64,000 nt of DNA from Marisa cornuarietis (taxonomy: Eukaryota; Mollusca; Gastropoda; Architaenioglossa; Ampullariidae). The position numbers were made by a program, and so were the translations under genes. Location of the stretch: positions 14,831,001-14,895,000 of the forward strand of contig SMMW01000575.1 of NCBI GenBank assembly GCA_004794655.1, read 5' to 3'. The notes under the pieces are model-generated. The model saw nothing but the letters and a program-made list of their open reading frames with translations. It was not told the origin of the DNA and made no database searches. Shown in pieces: positions 23,901-36,500 of this stretch. Each line of letters opens with the position of its first letter. Position 1 is the stretch's first letter.

Positions 23901-25784
23901 TTTACTGGGGACGTACGCTGAGGGTTCGAAGCTAATTGAGCATCGAGGCTAACCACCAATTTAGTGCGGTGTATTATATACATACACCTAGTGCTCGGCG
24001 TGGATGGCGGAGTAATCTAGTCGGTAATTAGCGAGAAGTAGTTGCTCAATTACGAAACCGCCGTCAATCCTACGTGCTTAGTCCCTCACGACGAAATTGA
24101 CAAAGTTTTACTCATACCATCTCCCTTTAAGGTCACAAGCACAACCCATTCACGCGCACACGGACGGTAAGGCCTGTGTGCTGTTTACACGCATGCGCTC
24201 TAGAGATATATCGATGATTTAAAAAAAAAAACCCGTCATGTTTGGGGAGTCTTCGAGGGGGGTTGTCGTGGGAGTGAAGGCTGACTTTTCACGCGAGAAG
24301 CCGCATTAAGTGTTTGGGAGGTACTTGGACATTCGTCATAAAGGGAATACCTCTCGCTTCCCTTTTATGAGGTGGTTGGAGATAAAATTACCTTTAGAAA
24401 ATATGTTCAAAGACGCGCTCCGGTTCGTATTTAGCTCGTCGGCCGCCTATGTTAAACCATGATGTGTGTAAACTGTTAAAGTCGGCTTAATAGGAATGAT
24501 TTCAAACTGTTGTGTATTTTTTTTCTTTTTGCTTATCCTCTTTGACCCGTTTGAGGATGTGTCACTCAGTGACCAACAATATTTATTCAACAATGCTGCA
24601 CAGACAAGAGAGAGAAGGGAGGGGGGACATGTGATACAAATGTGAAAATATTTACAGTTCTGTCTATATCCTTCTTCCTCCTAGCTCGACAGCATTCTCA
24701 ATCGTTACCAGAAATGATTCCCCAGAAATTACAATTTGCTACGATTGCGGAACTGCATACTGTGTACACCATTAAGGTGGGGGAAAGTTGCGAACCTCAT
24801 CCTAAGTGGTTCGCATCACCCGACCTTTGCTGGTGTTCCTTGCTGTGATTGAGACAGGAGTTTTGTGCTCGGTTAATTAAGCTTAAAGGTCTAGTGGGGT
24901 GCAGTTTTGGTCTAACTGGATAAAGCTTAGTCGAAGATGCCTTTCTTTAAATCTGGGCCAATAATCCCTTCCGTTCTCGAGATAGACGCCTATAAAGACT
25001 GAGCAGAAAGAGGTCAGTCTTGACGATGGTACAAAAATACACAAATATGGCTGTTTATAATTACCATACGGCCCTAACTGTTCCAGTGGCTGACATTTGG
25101 CAATGTAACATATCCAAGCACAGTTGTGGAATCTTTATTGTTAACCTTCACCTCTTTATTGTTAACCTTCACTTCTAAAAGGTCTGCTTCACCAGATTTT
25201 GCGAAACAGGATTTTCCTCTCTGAACTTCGCCCACTCTTTAGAAAGAAAATTGCACACCAGTAGTTCTTTAAGTCTTCACTGTCGTGAAGGAAGGTGGTG
25301 GCGACGAATGTGAAGAATGCAAAAGCATGGTTGTGCGGGTGGGCGGATAGAAGCCATCGCAAGGGTGTTTGGTAGGATCAGTCATGGTGTATGCAGTAGG
25401 GGCATGGATGAACAAAGCCGATTTTTTTTAAAGGTAAAGAGGCCCCATTTTCGGTAGATAACTGAATTTTTTTACATCTATGGCTGGGCGATTCACAGCA
25501 TTGTGATAGTTTTAAGGCTAGCAGTATCAGAAAATAGTGCCATTATCGAGTTTCACAGTATCGTTAAGCGTGAAACGTCACACTCGTGTGGAGAGATTAG
25601 GCAGATCATCCGACACTTATATTTTATTCAAGTCCTCTCATTCATAAAGGAAAAGTATCTTTCGCGATTACCCCAGGTTGTTGTTAGTGCTGTTAAACAA
25701 GGCAACTGTTTGTTTAGTGGCTGACACGTATGCTGACCTCCACCCCTATACGCACATACGTACTCGCGCGCGCGCGCACGCACG

Positions 25785-25820
<36 letters not shown>

Positions 25821-27479
25821 CTATGCGTCAAACAAGGAGACAGAACACAGCGCCACTGGCAGATAACACAAATACTCTTATGCCGCCTTGTTGCTACACA
25901 GTCACCCGAGAGACCACAAACCCTCGGGCGGGGGACAGGAAGTCGGAGGAGAGAGTAATGTCAAAGGGAGGTGGGCGTACACTCAACAAACGAGGTCGAA
26001 CTGGGGAGACGAGGTAATCGTGTTCCGGGGCTGGGCTGCTCGAGAGCTTTGTATCTCCCGTCTATACGAGCAAGAGTCAATAAATTTCACAAGATAAACA
26101 GACTCGACCATATCCCTCTCTCTGCGCCTCAGCAGTGACAGCGTAGGAGAGACTATACCGTAAACAACGACAGTGTAGGAGAGTATGTACCGTAAACAAC
26201 GACAGTGTAGGAGATGATGTACCGTAAGCAACGACAGTGTAGGAGAGTATGTACCGTAAACAACGACAGTGTAGGAGATGATGTACCGTAAACAACGACA
26301 GTGTAGGAGAGTATGTACCGTAAACAACGACAGTGTAGGAGATGATGTACCGTAAACAACGACAGTGTAGGAGAGGATTACCGTAAACAACGACAGTGTA
26401 GAAGAGGATGTACCGTAATATAAAAAAACCCCAAAGTTAACGCTATAGCTGGTAGTACATATCGTTACAGCACAAGCTGCTGACATTACCGGAAAGAATG
26501 AGGACGATTTTAGGAAAAGTTGAAGGTAACGGTCATTCCTAACCTTTTTCGGTCGTAGTTTTCGCGGGGCTAGCGTCATGTGAGGGCGATACCCGTTACC
26601 TATACTCAACACTTTGTCAGTATAACCATTCCCGTCAGCTGAGTCGACTGGGAAGGATGAAGGGGAGGCGGAAGAGAATTCGCTACGTCACTCGCCTACC
26701 GAACTGATGCGCCTCTTTCACAGTGTTCTAACCCCTTGTTTATCCGCATCCCCGAGTATGATTTAACACCGAGCGGGATACGAAATCCTAGCTATTTTGG
26801 ATTTAAAAGGCGGGAGGGGGGAGGGGATTAACAGAAAAGACTGATGACGGCATTGAGCAGAATGCAGACTCGAATATGAAAATTTCTCGTTTCATAATTC
26901 TATTAAATGTATTCCACATGTACTAAATTTCACGCGAACTTTACACTTACCAGGAGTGGTGATGTCAGAGAATGACAAGTGTGGAAAATGTTACCCTCGG
27001 AGCCATACCATACTCTTACGCTTCTTCTTTCACACACGCCTACAGATACACTTAAATATACATAAATATATTATTTTTCTTTCCCCTTCATTCCTTTTGT
27101 TGTAGTTTGTTTAGCTCCATTCTAATTGTTAAGTGTCGCGCACTCAGCTCCTTTCCCCAAGAGAATTTTGCTTTGCTGCCAGTCCACTAAGTTATCAGGG
27201 ATGGTGATTGCTGTTGGAACGAATCTTAGTTGGACATTTTCGTGAGTGCAGTTCATTGTTGCGCGACGGTGGTTCAATAAAAACAGCTAGAACTCCGGGA
27301 GCGGTGGGTGAGGCGTGTCAGAAGGGATAACATGTGCTTGGGCTTGTCAGTTGCGGGTGGTGATGCTTATCGGTCTTTGAGGGATTGCAGTGCTATGCAC
27401 TAACGTGGTACTGACTAAAATAATATGGCATTCGTGTCAGCCATGACAGTCCTCAGTCTGTTGCGTAGTGCTCACCATA

Positions 27480-27521
<42 letters not shown>

Positions 27522-30500
27522 AGGGAGGGAGAGAGAGATGGGGTGGGGAAAAAAAACGTTGCATCTCTGCACAGTCCTTGGGGAGTTTGAGAACATTATT
27601 CGCGCATCCTTCTAGATATCAATGACAGCTTTATGTATAGCAGAAGCCGAGTTCACCTCGCTACGTGCAACCTGCGATACTACTTTGGCATTTGCTGTGT
27701 ATTAATGAAGCCAATGGCCGATACCTCTAGACCACGGCCTGCACTGCCTAAAACAGCACACACGCACACAAGAGAACCAGTACGAGCCCCAAAATAAGGG
27801 GCTGAACAAAGTAATGAAGAGCACCTACAAGGGCAAGCTGTACAAGTCCCTTATCGTCCCCATCGTGCTGTATAGTTGTTAGACGTGGATCTCGCTTACG
27901 AGTTTGTACAAAGCGCAGTCGCCACACTGGTGGGGCCACAGGAGACTCCTCGCCATAGTAAAACGGAGTGAGGAGGGAGGTGATGTTTTACACCGAGCCA
28001 TAAACTAAGGCTGTATCATGATAAAGCAACCAGTCCTATAAACAGATGCTACATGCAGAGAAAGAACAACATGCCCGAGACGAGATCTGAACCCAGAGGC
28101 AGCCAATCCTCACTGTATTAGTGACAGGCACTAACCGTTGCGCAATCGGACCTTTTCAGCAAAACGGACAAAATAACCGGATCGGTCATGTTGCCCGGCA
28201 GGACATACTTTTAATTGAAGATAGTCCTTCAGCGCGAAACCGAGATAGGCAGCGGAAGAATTGCATGGCGAACGTCAAGGAATGGACCAACAGTTCTTAG
28301 AGCTGCTCACTGCTGTCCAAGAACGGCTCAGGTGGCGCATCTTGGCCGCCGCTGTCTGATCCGGTCTCCCCGGCGACACATACCAGCGGGCCAGGCCCAC
28401 GGTTGGATCGGTTTGTCTTGGACCGGGTGGTATCGGTTAAGAGATAGACGATGATGGGTATGGTTACAAGTCGATTGCCATTATCTACATTAATATTTAA
28501 CAGCTCAATATCGACAATATGAACAAGAAGGGAAGTATGCACAACATAGGTTCAACATTAATACATGTATTGCAGATATTCTTCGATCGGCCAATTCAAA
28601 CATAAAAACCAATAGAGATGAGTAGTAGAACTGGCTTTATATCTTGTGAAAAGAATTTTTCGAAATTTGTACCTTTTTCGTGCAGATTTATTACAAGAAA
28701 ACAAAAGGAAACTGATTTCAAGGATTACAACTTTTTATTATCTAATCGTCAGTTTCTCTACTCGTGCCTAATTGTTTTCAGAGATTTTCTTCGAGGCAAT
28801 CATTTTACAAGAATTTCTTGTTCAAGGCCCCTTTCCTTCTTAACACACTCCTTCTGAACATACGGAATACAGAGTGAAAGGGAAGGAAATAGGTGGAAAA
28901 GGTGAAAGAGAAGGGAAAAAATACAACAAAAGGCAAAAGGTGAATACCAGCGTTTCGGTCTTTGATGTCACCAGCTGTCTTTATAGCAGTAGTTTAAAGG
29001 GAGAGATATTAAAGCTGGTGTTTTCATGTTTGTTGGCCCCGGATGTCTCTGTAGTAGTCGTTCAAAGCACGGCTTACATACTTAACCACATGTGTCAATC
29101 TTATTACCTATTCAGCATTCAGAATTGATTCATTTTATATCTTTCTAATTCTTTCCACCCGAACTTCATGCTTCCTACGCCGACTAAGCGTGGTGTCACC
29201 TCTGACAACTTAGCCTGCGTTTATCTCGCCCCCTGGCGACCTGATGTCTCTAGTTTGCAGTTCGTCTGTGACATCTGCGATGACCTATTACCTCTCTACA
29301 ACCTGGAATTAGCTGCTGTCCTTGACAAGCATGCTCCTCTCCCCCTACCCCTCTACCCCATATAAAAATTATTTCGTTGCACCTGCTAAAGGTTCCCTAT
29401 TGTTCGCTGGGGTAGTAAGGCACTAATCTGTTGATATCTTCGTAATGACTCACTGTGTTGTTTGATAATTGAGAAATAGGAGCAGAAAAGTTTTCTTGTA
29501 GGTATATCTGTTTATAATTTGTTAATAAAGTATTTTTTGGTCATTTTCCTGTAACCAGTGGGTATTGACCGATTTGTCTGATAGTGTTGACTATGGTAAG
29601 CTTGTTTTGTGTTCTTGTACATTCCATGCTTGATTAAAATACTTGGGTCTGGTGACTGACACTACTGGTCTCTTCTACCACACAGTCCCCAGACAACATG
29701 CAAGGGTCGCGAAGCCCAGTCAACAATTAACATCCTGCATAGGCAGAAGTACCAGAAGTGTAACCCTGTTACACTCGACTAATGGCACAAATGGTTATTA
29801 CACTCGTAAAAGCTGCCGTCTGGCTTTAGGGTGTTGTTATAGGACAGGGGTGGGTAAAGTACGGCTCGCGGACGTCTTTTGACCGACCTGTCTCCCAGAG
29901 TGTGAAGTCCATATGTTTTCATTTTTTATTCAGCCCAAATTATAATTGATTAAAATTTAATTTATCATGTACAACAGCGTTATAAATAAAATCAGCAGTC
30001 CGTAACATTCTAACACAGACAAAAAAGTACAAAGATAACAAATAACATGGCTGACATGTCTGATGTAGTCGTTAGAGAGCATCAGGGGCGGCTGCCTTCA
30101 AAGGAAAGGCTGATTTTAAAGTTTTATTTTGAGCAAATTCACACAGCTTCACTTTACACAATAAACTCAGTAAATGAACGTCATTATGTACTCATTTGTT
30201 GTCTATTCCATTATCACTAGGTGTGTTGCCTATAGTCACCTGGCGTGGCTTTTGGCATTTTACTGGCCCGCCGCATAGCTTAGAATTTTGAGACCGGCCC
30301 GCAAACGGAAAACTTTGCCCACCCTTGCTATAGGGTAAGTGAACAGCCTGCCACTGGGGCTGTGAACTACACTTAGGCTAGGCCTCACGAGTGGAGCAAT
30401 ATAATTATTATGGTCTATAAAAGGCAAACTTTATTCATACACTTCTGCAGCGACACACACTCTCTTTCTTGGTGCGTCAGTGTTGACAGACTGGTTTTAT

Positions 30501-33500
30501 TTTCCCCCACCTCATCCCATTTCTATGGCGCAGGCCACCCTAGTTGCAGACAGGCCAGGTTGTCAAGTGCGTCCTCAATAATCGGTGTCCAGCGGCATCA
30601 CAACAAGTGCATCCATCGTGAAAAGAACGCGAGAGAGCTGCTTACATCTTCACAGTGACAGTACAAATGTTCAGAGTCCCCATCCCTTCTGTCGGACCTG
30701 GGAATAGCACACTGCTGTCTTGAAACTCGACATCACCAACTCTAATCCTCTGATATTGTCCCATAAACATACGTAAATAAAACAAAATCAATAAATGAAA
30801 AATACACGACATATAATCGCATGAGGCTAGGTCCCCTTTACAGCACCGGGCCCGGGTACAGCAGTCCCACTCTTCTGAGGCCTGGCGCGCACACACACAC
30901 ACACACATTGGCAAATAACCCTACAATGCTCGATCTCCTTGAAATTAGAATAAATTCGAAGATTCTTCTGGGAGAGTATAATTCACAAATACTCATCCAC
31001 ACACCCACGCACAAACCCACCCAAAACATTTAATATGCTAGTCAGGCGAATAAGAAATGCGCGCGCGCACACATACACACACACTGCCACTGTCCGATGC
31101 ATTTATTAAAAAGAGAAACTAATGTTCCCCACACCTCCAATCCGTACATACATCCCCTCACCCCAACCCCTCTCCAAAACAAAACAAGGTTTATTGTGTT
31201 TGTTTTCCGATAGTATGACATTATTCTCATTCGTGCAGCACATTCACAAGCTACAGCCGGAAACATTCATAACTTCGTGCCTGGCCAGCCCGCGGTAAAG
31301 TTTATCGACATCGATACTTTTTTAAGCTTGACTGCAGATGTGTAAACCATCAAGCATGACAAAAGAGATGGAGTGCCCGGGCTTAGATCACGTCACAGAC
31401 ATTCTCTAGAGATAGAGAGCAGAATGCAGAACAAAACCTCCCCCGGTTCCAATTCCCGCATTAATCTGCCCACCTCCTCCGCAAACTCACTCCGCGCTGT
31501 CGATGGGAGTGACGACAGTGAGCATCTATACCGGTGATACAGGTCACGTCAGGGTTTTACGTAGTAGGAGGGACTTTTTCTTGTGTGTAGTGTCCCTGGT
31601 GGTACAAAGCTCGAGGGAGAGGGTGGGGAACTGGTGTTTTACGCCGAGCCAGCATCTAAGGCTATACCACAGCAAGGCAGCCAGCCCTGTTAACAGATAC
31701 CTCATGCAGAGAAAAAGCAGCGTACCCGAGCCGAGAATGGAATCCAGGACAGCCAACCCTCACAGTTTTGGTCACAGGCGCTAACCGTCGCTCCACCGGA
31801 CCATCCCTGATGAAGCTCGATAATGGCGGCCGGATGTGTGATGATAGTAGTGACAATTGTGCGATGAAGGCCGGGAGTGGATTTTTTAAACCTCGTGTTT
31901 CGGCGATGGTGGATCGAAGTAAATACGGTACGTAGGTCTTGCTTCAAACAAAGTCACGGGCTTGGCCTGAAAAGAAAACCCGGCAGTCAACCGTGAAAGG
32001 GAGCAAATCCGAACCTGTCACAGCCCAGCGATCGTTGTCTGCACACATTCGCTTTGCTTCCATTCATCCTACGAGGACGATGATGACGGTGACGTCACTG
32101 AGCAGCCCCATAAAATGTCCCCCCCCCCGCAACTCTATTTTGGGAAGCGGATGGCCGAGTGGTTAGAGCGCTGGCGTCCGAACCGAGAGGGCGCTGGTTC
32201 AATCCCCGATAAGCGCAGCAAACTTCCCCCAGTCGACCCAGCTGACGGGAATGGGTACCTGACTCCTTAGAGGGTTGGGGAAGGTAAGGCAGCGAGGGAG
32301 AGGAGATTGGCACCACCCTCATGTAAATGCTGGCCCCGAGAAAAGTGGGGTCTCTAACACCTCACTCCCCCACGACCTGAAAAGGTTATGGGATGACCTT
32401 TACCTTTACCTTTAACTCTATTTTTGTGCCAACCATATGTGGCATTGTGCTGTTCTGTGTTTCCATATTATCACGCTTTATATGCATTCCCGTTTCTCAT
32501 GACTATTCAATTTTACTACAGATACCATTATTAATTCTTATGACCATGCAGAGTCTGGGGATTCAGGGAAGAAGGTATAAAACTACCTGCTGAGGGTTCT
32601 GCTAAATACGGGTGCCATTATTAGTATTTTTATAGTGTCGATTGTAGAAGCAAGCTCTAAAGTCTGCGGTTGAAGATGGAGGACAAAGAAATTTTGGACA
32701 TATCAAAGTACACTCATGTAAAAAAAAAACCCACAAAACAACAACAACAACAACAACAACTGCATGCTCCATATTCTAGAAGACTGTTGATCACATCTAC
32801 GAAGCATGGTGCCAGGAGCTGTGGACTGGATTAAAAAAAATGGATCTCAACATCCAAGCCTGGTGGATGCCAAAGACCTTTAACCTAGTGCCATCTTTGC
32901 AACATATTTGTTAGGAAGAGGACTTCCACAGCGGTGGCAGACAGAACAAGAACTGCATGGCTTTGAACTCTATCATTGAAAGGCTGAATGGTCCTGGTTT
33001 GGAGAATTTAAGGACTTCATCTGGCAGTTCCAGGACATTGCACTTACAGACAATCCCACTTCCAGTCATTACTGCTGTATACAAAATTAAAGGCATGATG
33101 ATAGCCAACATGAAGCACAGTTTGTAAAATCTTATCAAAACTTGCTTGTTTAGCCCACAGATCCATAATACTGATCCATGCTTAACCTGTCCAGTTAACC
33201 TGTAATCTTCAAAGTAAATTTGGTTTGCTTAAGTCTCCACATTTACCATGACAGTATGGCTCTCCAACTCTGCTTTTGATTCACTTTTTCCCTTTTTTCC
33301 CTCCTCTCTCTTCTCTCTCCTGGCCCTTTCTCTTTCTCTCCTGTCTTTCTCTAGCTACATCTCTCTCCCCATTCTGGCTTCACATACTACACCTTCTCTA
33401 TTTCACCCATCCTCTCACTCCCTCTATAACAACAGTCATCATCATCATCATCATCAGAAAATTTATGTAATGGTGTTTCTCAGCCAAAGCCAGGCTCAGT

Positions 33501-36500
33501 GCCTTATGCAAAACTTGTTTGATACTGTTACCAGTGAAAATGTCCCATGCACCAACCCACTCCTCCCCCCAAACTACACACACACACACACACACACGAC
33601 TAACATAAGTCCACAGTCTAAGGAAACAAATCATCATAAAAGAAACTCTCGAGATGCAGTAAGACACAGAGTGTTATCGTTTTCATTTCTCTGTGCAAAG
33701 GAGAGAAAGAGAGAGAGCATAAAATGCAACCTGGAATATCTCTTCCTCCTTCCTTCAGTCTCTCTTCCCCCTTCTCTTTCCCTATTTTTCTCCCCTTTCC
33801 CTCAGCTTGTCTTTCTGTATTTCTCAGGGAGGTCTGTATAAGCTTAATATAAAGTATAAATCACTGGAGATCTTCACCGCATGTCTCCTTAGGTGACACA
33901 TTTCAAGAAGTTCATTGTCATGCATAGTTCATTGTGCGCATAGTTCAGACCTTAATGTCCTTGCAACTGGTGGATGAGCTCAGGCTGTGAACGTTTGAAA
34001 GCTGAAAGCATATATAAATCAGGCATGTCTATACAGTTAAGCCTAATTCGCTTCCCAAATAAGTAATATCAATGTTTGACAAACTATTTTACGAAGGAAA
34101 GTGGATTACCTGTGTATGGGTTCCTGTATTTGAAAATTAAAGCTCCATTTAGAATATTGGCTCATATATCTGTCTTTAATATCTTAGAAAACATTCCTAT
34201 ACCATAATTTCCCTTTCATTCTTGGGTTCTGTTTCACAGGTAAAAAGCATGCCTCCAGATGAACAGTTCTCCAACGAATATAAGGTAAGCATCTGGCGAC
34301 TGGTAGTTTTTATTTCTCCTTAGTATCACTAGTTTGACACACTGTAATGAAAGACTGAATATGCACAGCCATGGCTTGTTCAGTGTTGCTACCACTATTT
34401 ATTCATGTTATTCAGCATTTATTCCCACTATTCACTAACTTGTTTAAACAGTATAGTGCTGGAAAAGGGTGGTATCTGAATGGATCCAATATTTGCTCTG
34501 TGTTGACCTGCTTGTCATGCAAGCTATAAAAAAGACCTCATGATAACATTGCAGATTTTGAGTGCTCTTGCTCGCGCTAGTCACTCAAGCGGGTAGTGTT
34601 TGCCAGTGTGTGTGTGTGTCCACCTGTGCATGCTGGCCTGAGTATATGTGTATGTGCATGTGTATGCACATTCAGGTATGTGAGTTCTGGTGTGTGTGCA
34701 TGTGCTAGTGTACATGTGTGCAACACAGAGATTCTGTGGGTTTGGAGGGGGGACAGAATATTAATGGATTTGCCTAGATTCCCAAGGCTACAACTAATGA
34801 GAGAGCAGGTACCATGTATTAAGTAGGCATATTTATGTACCTATATCGCAGATCTGCCCTTTCCCATGTATCACAATGTGTATCAGAAGAATGGAAGATA
34901 ATTATTCATTTAGATTTTGGGAAATAATTTCTTGTCTGAAAATGAAATTACACCTTAATGCATTCACCCCAACCCACCCTAGAAGTCTATAGCTCTTGTA
35001 AGTGGCAGCATACAAAGCACAGATAGCATACAACATAAGTATGTTCATGTTACATAATTGTTCATACATGTAAATTTTAAAGATAACCTTTTCCAAACTA
35101 ATTATAAAAAAATCCTGTAATCATTATTTGGGCTGGAGAAAAAAGAGAGAGCTTTTTATTTGAAGTTTTTTCTTTAATTGAACTCATACCTGATACAGTG
35201 GGACATAGTGAAGACAAAGATACAACTGATTGCCACAAGCAAGATTGTCATGTTGACGTCTGGCAACTGGGAAAGTCTCAAAGATCTGCGGAATGTCTAC
35301 ACTGATCATGTCTTCAACTTGCCATCTGTATGTTGCTAACTTTTCTTTCATGCAGTGTTTTCTGTTGCTGTCTTGTTAAATAGAGCCTCCCAGCAAGTGC
35401 AGTCATGCAATCAATGTCTTTTGTACAATTTTCAAAATCTGTTTTTGTTATGCATTAGATAAGGATCAGATGAAATTGAGGAAGCCTTCTTCAGAAGGAA
35501 AATCACAAATAGTGGACAGTAAAACTCATAATTGGCAGCCTCTGCAATAACCGTTGTCCATGAATAAAATCCAGGGAACACTGATTGAGAAATCCAGATA
35601 AATTAACATTTATTTTGGGGGGGAGTGGGGAATGTGTACAGTACTGGGCATCTGCATGTTTTTCCCTTACTCCTTCATTCACCTACAGGCACACCTAATA
35701 ATTTAATAAAATAAACAGTGTTTTATGCATTGATTATATGCATTATGTTCCATATATTTCCACTGAACAAATTAAAACAGTTGACTTTTTCCTTAAAAAT
35801 GTGAAGGCATGACAAAAGTATGCTGGTTTTTTTTTAAATTGTGTGATTTGTGTTAAGGGAGCAGACAGGTGGAGCAATGATCTTTTCTTTGGACTCCAAA
35901 GACTAAATAGCCTTAACCATTCCCTCATCCAGCTTTGTACAAAAATTCCAGAAAAGTGAGTGAAAACCAAGATTTACTTAAATTGAAGTTGGTTGGTAGT
36001 CTTCTCTTTTCTCTCTCTCTTTCTCTTGACTTTTTCTGTCTGTCTGCTTGCACAAGATGTTTCGAAATCTTGTAACATGCAGCCTTCCTTCATGTAGGTG
36101 TATTTAATGTTTTTTGTTTTCCTTGATAGGACATAGAAAAAGGTGTGTAGAATGCTTGTTTTGCTTTAGTGTGGATGCATGCAGCTTTCTGAGTCGTGAA
36201 AGATATCCTGCTTTTGTGACCTTTTCTTTGTATTTGTCATCAGTCATGTTCTGTTTCCACAGGTTTCCAGTAAATGATACCATGCTGGAGCCATTGCTAG
36301 AGGGCTTGACAATACAGCAAGCCATTGAACAGAAGCGTCTTTTCATATGTGACCTAAAAATTTTGGAAGGTCTTTATGTTCGGCCAGACTTTGTGGTGAG
36401 CATTGCCTTTACTTTTCAGTTTATTGGCAGATTTGTAGTGTATGTAGAGCATTCTAGAGCAGGGATTATTTTACTGGCCAATTTACAGTCCATTCTGGAG

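Larger units (their letters stand above)
14149..34239 (+). other. Lipoxygenase intron 1, about 20 kb, repeat-filled
   Basis: GTAAGA donor, and acceptor TTCTGTTTCACAG. The protein alignment is continuous across the junction (GMPAQ then VKSMPPDEQF), so no coding exon is missing. The interval contains SINEs, LINE pieces, two DNA-transposon derivatives, a minisatellite and several microsatellites, listed separately. The rest holds nothing I can identify. Confidence 0.85.

Noticed and set aside
26134..26418. Regular repeats considered as a CRISPR array
   Set aside because: Units are directly adjacent with no unique spacers, in a eukaryotic intron; this is a minisatellite.
32142..32215. tRNA-like A and B boxes considered as a tRNA gene
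   Set aside because: The head continues into a SINE body with tail and target duplication.
33248..33841. 197-codon frame on the plus strand
   Set aside because: Ser/Leu/His-rich translation of CT and CA simple sequence just before lipoxygenase exon 2; no domain or splice context.
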